Assembly: GCA_944327135.1 (NCBI GenBank)
Contig: CALVGQ010000025.1
Coordinates: 1 to 57,843, forward strand
Length of the DNA: 57,843 nucleotides
Direction: 5' to 3'
From: an uncultured Erysipelotrichaceae bacterium
GTDB taxonomy: Bacteria > Bacillota_I > Bacilli_A > Erysipelotrichales > Erysipelotrichaceae
Under the pieces are notes generated by a model, which did not search any database, was not told the DNA's origin, and saw nothing but the letters and a program-made list of their open reading frames with translations. Both the position numbers and the translations under genes were made by a program. Every line of letters starts with the position of its first letter. Within the stretch, counting starts at the first letter, position 1. Of this stretch, positions 16,786 through 25,817 are shown one piece after another.

Positions 16786-17613
16786 TCAATCAAATCGATG
16801 ACGATAGGAGCATTGCCGGCAAAGCGGCTCAACAAGTTTACGCTCACGAAATCCCTTGACAAGGTTCTGATAGCGACTTTGTGATAAAATTTCTTGAAGA
16901 GGCTGGTGAAAGAGATTCCCTAGCTCAATCTGGCCTTCATCATCTAGGCAGCAGGGGACGACGGTTCCATCTGCAAGTATGCCAATCATCGTTCGTGCAC
17001 CGTGACAGAATCCAGTGGCATTGTCGGCTTTGGCTTCTGCCGGCCATTCAAAAGGCTGGTCAAAATGAATATAGACCTGAGGTTTCCAGCGAAAACGGTC
17101 TTTGTGAGGGGTTGGCTGAAGTTCACTGATTTCAAGCAGTTTATTTAAAGCAGCTTTGGATTTTTCATCAAGTCTACCACGATTCCAGAATCGCAGTTCT
17201 AAGCAAAGATTAGGAAAAGAAGGAAGCTGTTTAGATAATGTGAAAATCGGAGCCAGATATGCTTCTGTCGATAAAGATTGGAAAGGAAGACTATGCAAGG
17301 AAATGCTGATTTTTTTCATACAGGGAAACTGCAGAAGATCCGGATAATGCATTAATAACGATCCGTTGCTGACCAAGTATGCTTTCATGTTAAATTGATC
17401 GATTCGTTTGAGAATTTCCCGCAGTTCTGGATGCATCAACGGTTCTCCTTTAAGATGCAGATAAACATGGTCACAGACGGGCTTTATTTCTGATAGAATT
17501 CGCTCAATTTCAGACAATGTCATGCTTCTGGGCGGACGTTTGGAAACATGACAAAAAGAACAATGCAGATTGCATAGATTATGGATTTCAAGATACACAC
17601 GCTTGAGTTTCAT
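16786..17613 (-). CDS. Radical SAM/SPASM-domain protein
   Basis: 275 residues from ATG 17613 (GGTGAT upstream; a GTG at 17622 is possible). The radical SAM cluster motif CNLHCSFC lies at residues 14-21 and the SAM-binding GEP motif follows (HLKGEPLMHPEL). The C-terminal SPASM-type region has GTVVPCCLDDEG and a final CRQC, so a second iron-sulphur cluster is likely. SPASM enzymes often modify peptides or act as sulfatase maturases, but no peptide substrate gene is visible. It is convergent with the type VII operon, 11 bases from its end, and downstream of the amino-acid transporter terminator. The specific reaction is unknown. Confidence 0.8.
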   Translation of the reverse strand: MKLKRVYLEIHNLCNLHCSFCHVSKRPPRSMTLSEIERILSEIKPVCDHVYLHLKGEPLMHPELREILKRIDQFNMKAYLVSNGSLLMHYPDLLQFPCMKKISISLHSLPFQSLSTEAYLAPIFTLSKQLPSFPNLCLELRFWNRGRLDEKSKAALNKLLEISELQPTPHKDRFRWKPQVYIHFDQPFEWPAEAKADNATGFCHGARTMIGILADGTVVPCCLDDEGQIELGNLFHQPLQEILSQSRYQNLVKGFRERKLVEPLCRQCSYRHRFD

Positions 17614-17634
17614 CTGGATCACCGCTTCTTATTA

Positions 17635-17666
17635 TATCAAAAAAAGTTTTCCGTGAGGAAAACTTT
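17635..17666 (-). terminator. Terminator of the lysine-riboswitch ABC transporter operon
   Basis: On the minus strand AAAGTTTTCC pairs with GGAAAACTTT (plus-strand 17657-17666 and 17643-17652) across a 4-base loop, followed by a T-run. It overlaps the stop codon of the ATPase gene. Confidence 0.88.
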
Positions 17667-18402
17667 ATTGATGCAGGATGCGCTTAAGAAATGCTTGGGT
17701 ACGTTCTTCTTTAGGATGATTGAAAATTTCTTTTGGTGTTCCTTGTTCTAAAATAATTCCCTGATCCATGAAAACGACGCGGCTTGCCACATCTTTTGCA
17801 AATCCCATCTCATGCGTGACAATGATCATCGTTAATCCGTCTTGGGCCAGTTGTTTCATGACGGCTAAGACATCATCGACCATCTCGGGATCCAATGCAC
17901 TGGTCGGTTCATCAAAAAGCAAAATCTCCGGATCCATGCAAAGAGCTCGGGCAATGGCAACCCGCTGTTTTTGACCGCCGGAAAGCTGGGTGGATGACGC
18001 ATGGATAAACTTTTCCATTCCCACTTTACGCAGGTAAAAAAGTGCTTTTTCTTCTGCTTCTTGCTTGCTGCGTTTTAGAACTTTAACTTGGCTGATCGTA
18101 CAGTTTTTTAAAACATCCATGTTATTAAAAAGATTAAAGTTTTGAAAGACCATACCGACTTTAGTGCGATACTGATTTAAATTAAGGTTGCTGCTGAGAA
18201 TATTCTTTCCATGGACATAAATTTCTCCAGAATCAGCAGTTTCCAGTAGATTGATGCAGCGCAGAAGAGTTGATTTTCCACTTCCGCTGGATCCAATCAA
18301 ACACACGACCTCACCTTTATCAATGGCAAACTCAATGTTTTTTAAAACTTCCAAAGAGCCGAAGCTTTTTTTCAGGTTTTTTAAATGTATGATATGTTCC
18401 AT
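17665..18402 (-). CDS. Polar amino-acid ABC transporter ATP-binding protein
   Basis: 245 residues. Walker [10 protein letters not shown] at residues 37-45, Q-loop VFQNFNLF, signature [15 protein letters not shown], Walker [15 protein letters not shown] and switch His in IVTHEM. It groups with the GlnQ/HisP type. It powers import by the permease encoded 10 bases upstream. The lysine riboswitch at the head of the operon points to lysine (or a related cationic amino acid) as substrate. Confidence 0.95.
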   Translation of the reverse strand: MEHIIHLKNLKKSFGSLEVLKNIEFAIDKGEVVCLIGSSGSGKSTLLRCINLLETADSGEIYVHGKNILSSNLNLNQYRTKVGMVFQNFNLFNNMDVLKNCTISQVKVLKRSKQEAEEKALFYLRKVGMEKFIHASSTQLSGGQKQRVAIARALCMDPEILLFDEPTSALDPEMVDDVLAVMKQLAQDGLTMIIVTHEMGFAKDVASRVVFMDQGIILEQGTPKEIFNHPKEERTQAFLKRILHQ

Positions 18403-18412
18403 GATTTTCTCC

Positions 18413-19201
18413 TCAGTTCTCTAGATGATGAGTATCCATTTCCATTGCAGCTGGAACGGTTTGAGATACTGGATAACTGGAAACAGTGCGATTCATTCTT
18501 TTTTCAATAAACAGCAGGATCCGGCTGGTCGAAAAAGTCAAGACAAGGTAAATACAAGCGGTCACTAAAAATGTATCGGTATAACGAAAAATGCTTCCAG
18601 CAATAGAGGAACTCTGAAAGAAGAGTTCTGTGACTGAGATGGCGTTTAAAACGCTGCTATCTTTGATATTGACAATAAATTCATTGCCCATTGCAGGGAA
18701 AGCGTTTTTAATCGCTTGAGGGAGGATGACTAGAAACATTGTCTGAAGGGAACTCATTCCAAGAGAGCGGGCTGCTTCGGTTTGTCCTTTATCCACGGAC
18801 TGAATGCCACTGCGGATGATTTCTGCCATGTAAGCACCAGTATTGATAGAGATAACAAAGATACCAGCAACAATAGGGGACCAGGAAAGCGTAGGCTTTA
18901 AGGCATAATAGATGAAAACCGCTTGTACCATCATTGGCGTGCCTCGAAACACCTCGATATAAATTGTTGTGATCAAGTAAAAAAAGGTTTTTGTGATTTT
19001 TACACTTCGGCGATCTCTTGGCTCTTTTCGGATAGCTCGTATTCCACCGACGAAAAGACCGATAATTAATCCGACCAATGTTCCGGTAAGGGCAATGAGC
19101 AAGGTGGTTTTGACCCCCAGAAAGAAAGAGGGCCAGTACCGTTTTAAAATTTCGAAAGCTGCCGGAAAAAGATTGTCCGGCAGCTTGGCAAGCATCATCA
19201 T
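18413..19201 (-). CDS. Polar amino-acid ABC transporter permease
   Basis: 262 residues with about five membrane helices and the HisM-type inner-membrane motif ([24 protein letters not shown], containing the EAA loop [22 protein letters not shown] that contacts the ATPase). The start ATG at 19201 overlaps the stop of the substrate-binding gene. It forms the transmembrane channel with its homodimer partner. The C-terminal ~30 residues are polar and variable. Confidence 0.93.
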   Translation of the reverse strand: MMMLAKLPDNLFPAAFEILKRYWPSFFLGVKTTLLIALTGTLVGLIIGLFVGGIRAIRKEPRDRRSVKITKTFFYLITTIYIEVFRGTPMMVQAVFIYYALKPTLSWSPIVAGIFVISINTGAYMAEIIRSGIQSVDKGQTEAARSLGMSSLQTMFLVILPQAIKNAFPAMGNEFIVNIKDSSVLNAISVTELFFQSSSIAGSIFRYTDTFLVTACIYLVLTFSTSRILLFIEKRMNRTVSSYPVSQTVPAAMEMDTHHLEN

Positions 19202-20034
19202 TCGTTAGAAGGCTGACGGTTTGTCGCATCCAGCATCATCTGCTGTCTTTCTTCTGCGGTAATTCCGTCAAGAGCTTCCTGAAGCGCATCCAAAAGTTCA
19301 GTATTGCCTTTTTTTACACCAATGGATACGGTCGTATCGGCTTCAAAACCGTTGCCTTGTGAGAAGCGTACCATTGCAAGATCGCTGTTGGAATTGACAA
19401 CTCCGGTTGCTACCGGCAGCTCAGCAGTCAAGGCGTCTACATCTTGGCTTTGCAGCGCTAACACCATTAATGGATAGGTTGCCAGAGGTGTAGCATGATT
19501 CACATTTTCGATTTGATCAATGACTGTGTCATAAAGAGTATTGATCTGGCCTAAAACTGTTTTTCCGCTAAAATCTTGAATTGATTGAGCGTTTACTAGC
19601 GGATCATCTTTTCGAACAATCAACACCATTTCAGATTCATAATACGGGGAAGTGAAATCCACATTTTCAGCTCGTTCTGGTGTTTCAGTCATGCCGGCGA
19701 TGATGGCATCGATTTCACCGCTGTTTACTGCAGGTTCCAAGCCTTCCCAAGCAATTTTCTTGATCACTAGATCTTTGTCCATGGCGTCTGCCAAACGCTG
19801 TGCAATCACTACATCATAACCATCACAATAATCGACAGAACTGATAGGTACTGTAGTATCATTTTGCTCGATTGTTGTCCAGTTAAATGGAGCATAGTTA
19901 CATTCCATTCCGACTGTAAATGTACCGCGTTCATTATCGGACTCAGTGTTGTTTCCATCGGTTGATGGAGTCGTGTTGGTGCTGCATCCGCTAAGAAGCA
20001 GGATGGACATCAGAAGCATCATCATTTTTCTCAT
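19198..20034 (-). CDS. Amino-acid ABC transporter substrate-binding lipoprotein
   Basis: 278 residues from ATG 20034, which has GGAGG 8 bases upstream (an in-frame TTG at 20049 overlaps that site). The signal peptide ends in the lipobox LLSGC (Cys17), followed by a Ser/Thr/Asn linker. The rest is a family-3 solute-binding protein: GTFTVGMECNYAPFNW, GYDVVIAQRLADAM, AGMTETPERAENVDFTSPYY. It captures the amino acid outside the membrane. The riboswitch upstream suggests lysine; the sequence alone does not prove the ligand. Confidence 0.92.
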   Translation of the reverse strand: MRKMMMLLMSILLLSGCSTNTTPSTDGNNTESDNERGTFTVGMECNYAPFNWTTIEQNDTTVPISSVDYCDGYDVVIAQRLADAMDKDLVIKKIAWEGLEPAVNSGEIDAIIAGMTETPERAENVDFTSPYYESEMVLIVRKDDPLVNAQSIQDFSGKTVLGQINTLYDTVIDQIENVNHATPLATYPLMVLALQSQDVDALTAELPVATGVVNSNSDLAMVRFSQGNGFEADTTVSIGVKKGNTELLDALQEALDGITAEERQQMMLDATNRQPSNE

Positions 20035-20060
20035 TCTTTTTTCCTCCAATTTTTACATCT

Positions 20061-20095
20061 AAAATAAAAATCGTATGCTATTACATACATACGAT
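20061..20095 (-). terminator. Terminator / expression platform of the lysine riboswitch
   Basis: On the minus strand ATCGTATG pairs with CATACGAT (plus 20088-20095 and 20070-20077) with a 10-base loop, then TTTTTATTTT. It follows the aptamer directly and ends about 30 bases before the substrate-binding gene, so ligand binding would be expected to favour termination. Confidence 0.85.
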
Positions 20096-20097
20096 CT

Positions 20098-20268
20098 GGA
20101 ATCTATGCAATAGCGCCTCTTCAATGACTGAAGGAGTGCAGCAAGTCTTTCCTGCTGCCCCATAAGATAAACATGCCTGTTGATCCTATTCGGCGGTGAT
20201 TGCCTTTCATTTGGTTCTTTGCCTGCCGGCTCCCCTTATTACTCTTCTGCACCGCTACCTCTATCAAT
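20098..20268 (-). promoter_or_regulatory. Lysine riboswitch (L-box) aptamer
   Basis: Read on the minus strand the region carries the conserved L-box elements in order: AGAGGTAGCGGTGC, AGAGTAAT (loop E of P2), TGAAAGGC with CGCCGAA at P3, and the 3' closing strand AGGCGCTATT that pairs with AGGTAGCG of P1. A small stem (CTTCAGTCATTGAAG) fits P5. These match the lysine riboswitch class and not T-box, SAM or purine classes. It lies between a consensus promoter and a terminator ahead of the ABC transporter operon. Confidence 0.82.
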
Positions 20269-20285
20269 TTTTATTTTATGCTCAG

Positions 20286-20314
20286 ATGATAGCGTAATTC
20301 CTTTCTTTTGTCAA
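20286..20314 (-). promoter_or_regulatory. Sigma-A promoter of the lysine-riboswitch operon
   Basis: On the minus strand TTGACA (20314-20309) and TATCAT (20291-20286) are 17 bases apart. Transcription would begin near 20279, just before the aptamer. The 100 bases beyond it up to the next gene show no other feature. Confidence 0.82.
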
Positions 20315-20441
20315 TCCTTTTCTGGATGAAATGCATGAAATATCCAATAGCTTCTTTGATTTGCATGCTAAAAGCGAATCATTTTCCCAGGAAAGCGCGA
20401 AAAAGGGGAATTTTCGACAATTAGCGTGTAGTTTGTGAAAA

Positions 20442-21206
20442 TCATTCTTTTTTGGAATCTGTGGAATCCCACGTTTTCCAGAGGTCCAGTTGCTTTTGAT
20501 TATGAAGCATTAAAAGAAAATTTTCCTTGGCCATCGGATAGTGCTGATAGAGATTCTGAAGAAGCTCTTTGGCCTCCTGACGTTTGGTGAAACCATCCAT
20601 TGGACAGGTACTGGACACTACAGGCAGATGGAGTTCTTCTGCGGCAGCAGTAATGTCGCTCTCATAGGCATAAACGAAGGGGCGGATAAAATCCATTTCT
20701 GTATGGGTCAAAAACATGTGGGGTTTAAAGGTAGCCAGTCTTCCTCCATAAATCGCATTCATCAGCAAGGTTTCGATTGCATCATCGGCGTGGTGGGCAA
20801 AAGCTACACGGTTACAGTGATATTCTTTTGCTGCAGCGATCACTGTCGCTTTTTTAAATTTGGAGCAGAGCGAACATTTCAGGCTGCCGTCTTCATTAGC
20901 CTGAAGCTTCAAAATTTCATAGATATGAGAGGGAAAATGATGAAATTCAATTTCCTTCTTCTTGAAAAATTCCTCTGCTGCATGAAAATCCATTCCAGGA
21001 AACCCCATTTCAACATGAATGCCGATTACCGAAAAATTTTTAATATGATTTAGGCGGCATGTTTCCCGATAATAATGCAGTGCCAATAAAAGAAGCATGC
21101 TGTCTTTCCCACCGGAAACTCCGACAGCGATCCGGTCATCGTTTTGAATTAAATGATAATCTTGATCAGCTTTGCGAATGCAGCCGATAATTTTTTTCAT
21201 CCCCAT
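20442..21206 (-). CDS. PP-loop ATPase of the TtcA family (tRNA 2-thiocytidine-type)
   Basis: About 254 residues from ATG 21206 (a GTG at 21215 is an alternative). The PP-loop SGGKDS at about 31-36 activates the base by adenylation. CSLCS at about 115-119 and a later Cys in SSTCPMDG fit the three-Cys iron-sulphur pattern of the TtcA group. AFAHHADDAIETLLMN is the TtcA/TilS helix. It probably thiolates a tRNA base, but similar proteins in Bacillota have not all been assigned. It is divergent from truB with overlapping promoters. Confidence 0.82.
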   Translation of the reverse strand: MGMKKIIGCIRKADQDYHLIQNDDRIAVGVSGGKDSMLLLLALHYYRETCRLNHIKNFSVIGIHVEMGFPGMDFHAAEEFFKKKEIEFHHFPSHIYEILKLQANEDGSLKCSLCSKFKKATVIAAAKEYHCNRVAFAHHADDAIETLLMNAIYGGRLATFKPHMFLTHTEMDFIRPFVYAYESDITAAAEELHLPVVSSTCPMDGFTKRQEAKELLQNLYQHYPMAKENFLLMLHNQKQLDLWKTWDSTDSKKE

Positions 21207-21225
21207 TTTTCTCACTCACTTTGCT

Positions 21226-21254
21226 TTGTAATTATAACATAGAGTTGCTATAAT
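21226..21254 (+). promoter_or_regulatory. Promoter of truB-ribF
   Basis: TTGTAA (21226-21231), 17-base spacer, TATAAT (21249-21254) with TGC before it (extended -10). A reverse-strand TATAAT at 21236-21231 inside the spacer may serve the divergent PP-loop gene. Confidence 0.7.
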
Positions 21255-21277
21255 ACTAGAGGGTAAGGAGCGAAGCC

Positions 21278-22126
21278 ATGGATGGATTACTTTATGTGAA
21301 GAAACCGAAAGACTGGACTTCTTTTGATGTTGTTGCCAAAATAAGAAAAATTTATGGAATCCAAAGTGTTGGACATACAGGAACCCTTGATCCTATGGCG
21401 ACTGGGGTTTTGATCGTCATGCTTGGAAAAGCCTGCAAGGCAAATCCATATCTTGTTCATGATACTAAGGAATACATAGCGCGAATAAAATTGGGAGAAA
21501 AGACGGATACCGGAGATTGCTGGGGAAAAGTAATCGAACAAAAACCTGTTCCAAGAATTCATTTTGAGCAGGTAGCGGCGGTACTGAATTCAATGCTTGG
21601 TCGTCAAACGCAGATTCCTCCAATTTATAGTGCTATCAAAAAGGATGGTAAAAAATTATATGAGTATGCTCGAAAACAACAAGTGGTAGCCATTGATGAA
21701 AGGCAAATCGAGCTTTTTGAGTTGGAATTGTTAGAAGCGGATCAAGAGGTGTGTTTTCGTGTGGTCTGCAGCAGCGGGACCTATATTCGCACATTGGCAG
21801 AAGATATTGCAGCACGGCTTGGAACGGTTGGAACACTCTGCTGTCTTTCTAGAACTCGAGTGGGTGAGGTTCGATTGGAACAATGTCTTGATATGGAGGA
21901 GATTGAAAAAAATCATCCAGAGCCGTTTTCTTTGTATGATGCTTTGACGGATCGATATCCTGCTATCGAGGTGAATGAGGAGACAGAACAAGCGATCCGC
22001 AATGGGAAAAAAATATCGTTAAACGCTGTTTTTCAGCTTGGGGTGGCTGTTCGAAATCACAAGGTGATCGCCATGCTGGAACGTGCAGAAACTGGACTTT
22101 ATCGAAATAAACGGGGGTTATGGTAA
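21278..22126 (+). CDS. truB: tRNA pseudouridine(55) synthase
   Basis: 282 residues. The catalytic motif GHTGTLDPMATG contains Asp38, which attacks the uridine ring. DTGDCWG and the C-terminal TYIRTLAEDIAARLG are also conserved. It makes pseudouridine 55 in the T-loop of tRNAs. AAGGAG precedes the ATG. The stop codon overlaps the ribF start, the standard truB-ribF arrangement. A short PUA-like C-terminal tail is present. Confidence 0.95.
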   Translation: MDGLLYVKKPKDWTSFDVVAKIRKIYGIQSVGHTGTLDPMATGVLIVMLGKACKANPYLVHDTKEYIARIKLGEKTDTGDCWGKVIEQKPVPRIHFEQVAAVLNSMLGRQTQIPPIYSAIKKDGKKLYEYARKQQVVAIDERQIELFELELLEADQEVCFRVVCSSGTYIRTLAEDIAARLGTVGTLCCLSRTRVGEVRLEQCLDMEEIEKNHPEPFSLYDALTDRYPAIEVNEETEQAIRNGKKISLNAVFQLGVAVRNHKVIAMLERAETGLYRNKRGLW

Positions 22127-23061
22127 TGAAATGCTGGGATTTATCAATAAAGGAGTATTGTCGCTGCAGCAGTCGGATTGTGGCTTGTATCGGGTACTTT
22201 GATGGACTTCATCGCGGACATCAGGAATTGATCCGGCAAACGATTGCTTTGAGCGAAAAGCTGCAGGCGGAGAGCGCTTTGATCACGTTTGACCCTGATC
22301 CATGGGTAACAATTAAAGGCATTCGGGAAATCAAGCATATTTCTACGATGGAACAACGTAAAGAACGAGCGGCTTTGCTGGGAATCGAAAACTTTTTTAT
22401 TCTTCACTTTGACGCTGAAATGGCGGCTTTGCAACCAGACTCTTTTATGGACTATCTTCTAAGACAGATCGATTTGGCAGGGTTGGTTTGTGGCTTTGAT
22501 TTTCATTATGGGGCTAAAGGAAAGGGATCTGTCGAGTCTTTAAAAGCCATCGCAGCTGGCCGTTTTCAATTTGTTCATGTTGATTCAGTGAATGATGAAT
22601 GCGGAAAGATCAGCTCGTCACGGATTGCCTGCTGTCTGGAGCAGGGAAAGGTAAGCGAGGCAAAAACATTGCTGGGATATCCTTATACCATTAGTGGAAA
22701 AGTGATTCATGGAAATGCCAAGGGAAGCAGTACGCTTGGTTTTCCGACTGCTAATTGCGATGTTGATCCGGAGTTTATTCTTCCAGCTCGCGGAGTTTAT
22801 ATTGGCCGAGTACGAGTGACTGGAAAGGAATATCCGGCGATGATCAATATCGGTCATAATCCGACTTTTAATGAACGACATATGATTTCGGTAGAAGCAT
22901 ATATTTTAAATTTCAATCACAATATTTACGGAGAAGCGATTGAAGTGGCCTTTTATGCGATGATTCGAAAGGAGAAGAAGTTTGCATCTGTGGAAGAGCT
23001 GATTGTGCAGCTGAAAAATGATGCAGAGGCAACCGCTTCCTATTTTGACAATGAATCCTGA
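22126..23061 (+). CDS. ribF: Bifunctional riboflavin kinase / FAD synthetase
   Basis: About 311 residues from ATG 22126 (GGGGG 8 bases upstream; ATG 22120 also in frame). The N-terminal FAD synthetase domain has GYFDGLHRGHQELI at about 23-36, the HxGH-like nucleotidyl-transfer motif, and ISSSRI. The C-terminal riboflavin kinase domain has GKVIHGNAKGSSTLGFPTAN and INIGHNPTF. It converts riboflavin to FMN and FAD. Start overlaps truB; the next gene overlaps its end. Confidence 0.95.
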   Translation: MKCWDLSIKEYCRCSSRIVACIGYFDGLHRGHQELIRQTIALSEKLQAESALITFDPDPWVTIKGIREIKHISTMEQRKERAALLGIENFFILHFDAEMAALQPDSFMDYLLRQIDLAGLVCGFDFHYGAKGKGSVESLKAIAAGRFQFVHVDSVNDECGKISSSRIACCLEQGKVSEAKTLLGYPYTISGKVIHGNAKGSSTLGFPTANCDVDPEFILPARGVYIGRVRVTGKEYPAMINIGHNPTFNERHMISVEAYILNFNHNIYGEAIEVAFYAMIRKEKKFASVEELIVQLKNDAEATASYFDNES

Positions 23062-24382
23062 ATTTTTAAAACGCATGGAAGCGTTATTGAAAGAGGAATT
23101 TCCAGCTTATTTAGCTAGTTTACAAGAGCCAGTTCATCGCGGATTACGAGTAAATACTTTGAAAATTACAGTTGAAGAATTGAAAAAACGATTGAGCTTT
23201 GAATTGCGGCCTACAGCTATCAGTCCAACCGTTTTTGAAATCGACTCTCAGCTGACTTCTTTAGGCCATTCTTTGGAACATCGGTCTGGTTTGTATTATC
23301 TTCAGGAGGTTAGTGCTGCCAGTGCTGTTGAAGTTTTGGATCCGCAGCCTGGAGAATGGATTCTGGATTTGTGTGCTGCACCAGGAGGAAAATCGACTCA
23401 AATTGCCATGAAAATGAAACATCAAGGGATTCTTTTTAGCAATGAAATCGATCCTGGAAGAGCGAGGATATTGTTGAGTAATTTGGAGCGCTGTGGAGTA
23501 GCTAACGCCATTGTGACTCAGGCCAGTCCTGCTATGCTGCGTAAGCAGATGACTGGCTGGATGGATCGAATTCTTGTTGATGCCCCTTGTAGTGGCGAAG
23601 GAATGTTTAAAAAGGAAAGTCAGGCACTAAAGGACTGGAGTGTGGCTCATGTGGAAGCCTGCAGTCAACGACAGAAAAAAATTGTGGATGATGCGGTTGC
23701 AATGCTGAAAGAAGGAGGAATTCTGGTGTATTCCACCTGTACATATGCCTTGGAAGAAAATGAAGAGGTAATCCATGATTTGCTTGAAAATCATCCTGAA
23801 ATGGAGCTTTTGGATTGTAATGTTTCTTTCGGTCGTCCAGGGTATGACAGAGGGAAAGTTTATGGAAGGAAAGTACGCAGAATCTTTCCAATGGATGAAG
23901 GAGAAGGTCATTTTGTGGCTAAGCTGCGTAAGAATAGCATGCCTGAACAAACAATGCGAATTGAGCGAGAACCCTTTTTTTCCTCTTTACAGGCAGAGCG
24001 CTTCTTAAGTGAGCAGTTGAAAAAAGTGCCACTTTTATATCATCACCATTATCAGGAAAGACTTTTTTTGGTGCCCTTTGAACCTTTAAAATTAAACCGG
24101 ATTCGAATACTTCGTCAGGGAATTGAATTGGGAGAATTGCGCAAAGGAAGATTAGAGCCCCATCATCATTTTTATGTTACAGCACTTTTCAAAGGCCTTT
24201 ACGCAAGAACTCTTGAGTGTGATCGGGAAGAAGCGGAGCGTTTTTTCCGTGGAGAAACTTTCCCTTGTAATGATGTTTGGGGTTATACGGCATTGGAGCA
24301 TCGTGGTATTTGTTTCGGCTTTGCCAAAGCCGATGGGACTATGGCTAAAAATCATTATCCGAAAGGATTGAGAATGCGCTAA
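23051..24382 (+). CDS. RsmF/RsmB-type 16S rRNA m5C methyltransferase
   Basis: 443 residues from ATG 23051, whose protein start MNPEFLKRMEALL aligns with the family; no strong ribosome binding site is visible and the gene may be translated by coupling with ribF. The Rossmann SAM site is LCAAPGGKSTQIA; the catalytic Cys motifs are DAPCSGEGMF and STCTY. A C-terminal RsmF-type domain and PUA-like region follow (TALEHRGICFGFAKADG). It methylates cytosine C5 in 16S rRNA; the exact position cannot be read from sequence. Confidence 0.9.
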   Translation: MNPEFLKRMEALLKEEFPAYLASLQEPVHRGLRVNTLKITVEELKKRLSFELRPTAISPTVFEIDSQLTSLGHSLEHRSGLYYLQEVSAASAVEVLDPQPGEWILDLCAAPGGKSTQIAMKMKHQGILFSNEIDPGRARILLSNLERCGVANAIVTQASPAMLRKQMTGWMDRILVDAPCSGEGMFKKESQALKDWSVAHVEACSQRQKKIVDDAVAMLKEGGILVYSTCTYALEENEEVIHDLLENHPEMELLDCNVSFGRPGYDRGKVYGRKVRRIFPMDEGEGHFVAKLRKNSMPEQTMRIEREPFFSSLQAERFLSEQLKKVPLLYHHHYQERLFLVPFEPLKLNRIRILRQGIELGELRKGRLEPHHHFYVTALFKGLYARTLECDREEAERFFRGETFPCNDVWGYTALEHRGICFGFAKADGTMAKNHYPKGLRMR

Positions 24383-24395
24383 GGAGGACAAGATT

Positions 24396-25766
24396 ATGCG
24401 ACTGGAATTATTCGGGCTGATTGATGAAACGATCAAACAGCTTAATCTGCTGAATCCTTCATTTCAGTATGTCGAAACAAAAGTGAAAGATTGTTTTCAC
24501 CAGCTGATTGAACAAACCGGTTTGGAGATTATTGCGATTGATTCGCGAATCAAGTCTGAGGCCAGCCTGAAAGAAAAGATTATTCGGAACAAGTATTATT
24601 TAAATTGTGAAAGTGCTCAAGATGTCTTAGCAGCACTTCCGGATTTGGTCGGGATCACGATCGAATGTCGTTTTATTTCAGAAGAAAATCAAATTTATCG
24701 GGCTTTGCTTCCTTTTTTTGTTATAGATCGAGAAGAATTCAATCCCTGCCTTTTGGATCCGCATCTTTTTCTGAGTTGTAAAACGATGCAGCCGCAGCAG
24801 CAGCGCAATGGCTTTACACTTTATCGCATCGATGGATATTATCTCTTTAATGGGAACCGGGTCAATTTTGAATTGCAGATAAAATCACTGGTCCATCGGT
24901 TCTGGTCAGATATCGAACATCAAGTTGTTTATAAAAATACCCAGTTTCTTTATAACAACTCCTTTATGAAACAGGTCCTTTCTTCTGTACATGATTCTTT
25001 GGAGGTTGTAGACCATCAGCTTCAGATTATTTCCCGTCAAATGATGGCAGAAAGTCAGGATAATCGTGATTTTGGAATGAGTGAAAAAGGATTTAAGATG
25101 TTTTTGGCAAAATCAATCAATGATCTTTATACGATGAAAATGGTTGATTCCTTGGGCTTTACAACGGACTTTAAAAAATGCAGTGCGATCCTTAGTCAGT
25201 ATATCTATATCCATGATTTTGTACGTAGTGAACATCCTTCAATGCGTATGCTGGAGTATTTTGAACATTTTAATTTATTGAAAGTTTGTGATCTGGACTT
25301 TACTGAGCCAATCTATCTGGAACAGGATTATCAAAATCCGGATCCCTTTTCTGATTTGCTTGGAAAATATTGGCAAAGCATTCTGAATATCGATTATGAA
25401 TGGCATGTCTTTTTTGTTATGCTGTTTATCATTGAACCAGGGAACAACATTCAGGATTTTACCCAGTTTATTACGGTTATTAAAGGAATGCTGGTCAATC
25501 GAATCTGGTATGAAGGAAAGTTCAATTTTTTGGATTTGATCCTAGCTCAACAGCTTCGGGATGCGTTGATTTTGGAAATTGCTCAGGCTATGGTCAAGGT
25601 GGGACGTATCGAAATTGTTCATGAGGATAAACTTTTAAGTATTTTGGAATTATTCCGTCAGTTTGTTGATGAGCTGGAGCAGAAAATCATGGAGGATCCT
25701 GTACTTTTAAGTCATAAAGAAGATTTCCTCAAATCATTAAATCAAAAAATCGTTGCGTTATTCTAA
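24396..25766 (+). CDS. Divergent RelA/SpoT-fold nucleotidyltransferase-like protein
   Basis: 456 residues. The N-terminal ~200 residues follow the (p)ppGpp synthetase layout: SRIKSEASLKEKI, LPDLVGITIECRF, then FELQIKSLVHRFWSDIEHQVVYKNT near 155-190. The usual GYRSxH segment is replaced by NGFTLYRIDGYYLF, so a conserved substrate-binding Arg/Ser/His set is lost. The ~250-residue C-terminal half is helical and not recognised. AAGGAGG is upstream. It could be an alarmone synthase variant, a regulator or a different nucleotidyltransferase; activity is unproven. Confidence 0.65.
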   Translation: MRLELFGLIDETIKQLNLLNPSFQYVETKVKDCFHQLIEQTGLEIIAIDSRIKSEASLKEKIIRNKYYLNCESAQDVLAALPDLVGITIECRFISEENQIYRALLPFFVIDREEFNPCLLDPHLFLSCKTMQPQQQRNGFTLYRIDGYYLFNGNRVNFELQIKSLVHRFWSDIEHQVVYKNTQFLYNNSFMKQVLSSVHDSLEVVDHQLQIISRQMMAESQDNRDFGMSEKGFKMFLAKSINDLYTMKMVDSLGFTTDFKKCSAILSQYIYIHDFVRSEHPSMRMLEYFEHFNLLKVCDLDFTEPIYLEQDYQNPDPFSDLLGKYWQSILNIDYEWHVFFVMLFIIEPGNNIQDFTQFITVIKGMLVNRIWYEGKFNFLDLILAQQLRDALILEIAQAMVKVGRIEIVHEDKLLSILELFRQFVDELEQKIMEDPVLLSHKEDFLKSLNQKIVALF

Positions 25767-25795
25767 TCATAAGCGACCTGTTTCTTTCATAGAAT
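25767..25795 (+). promoter_or_regulatory. Possible sigma-E-type sporulation promoter
   Basis: TCATAAG (25767-25773) and CATAGAAT (25788-25795) with a 14-base spacer resemble the mother-cell sigma-E pattern (-35 like KMATATT, -10 CATACANT), directly before the SpoIIIAH-like gene. The -35 half matches only partly, so this is a candidate, not a firm call. Confidence 0.35.
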
Positions 25796-25817
25796 GAGGA
25801 TGAAATGAGGGAAGACT

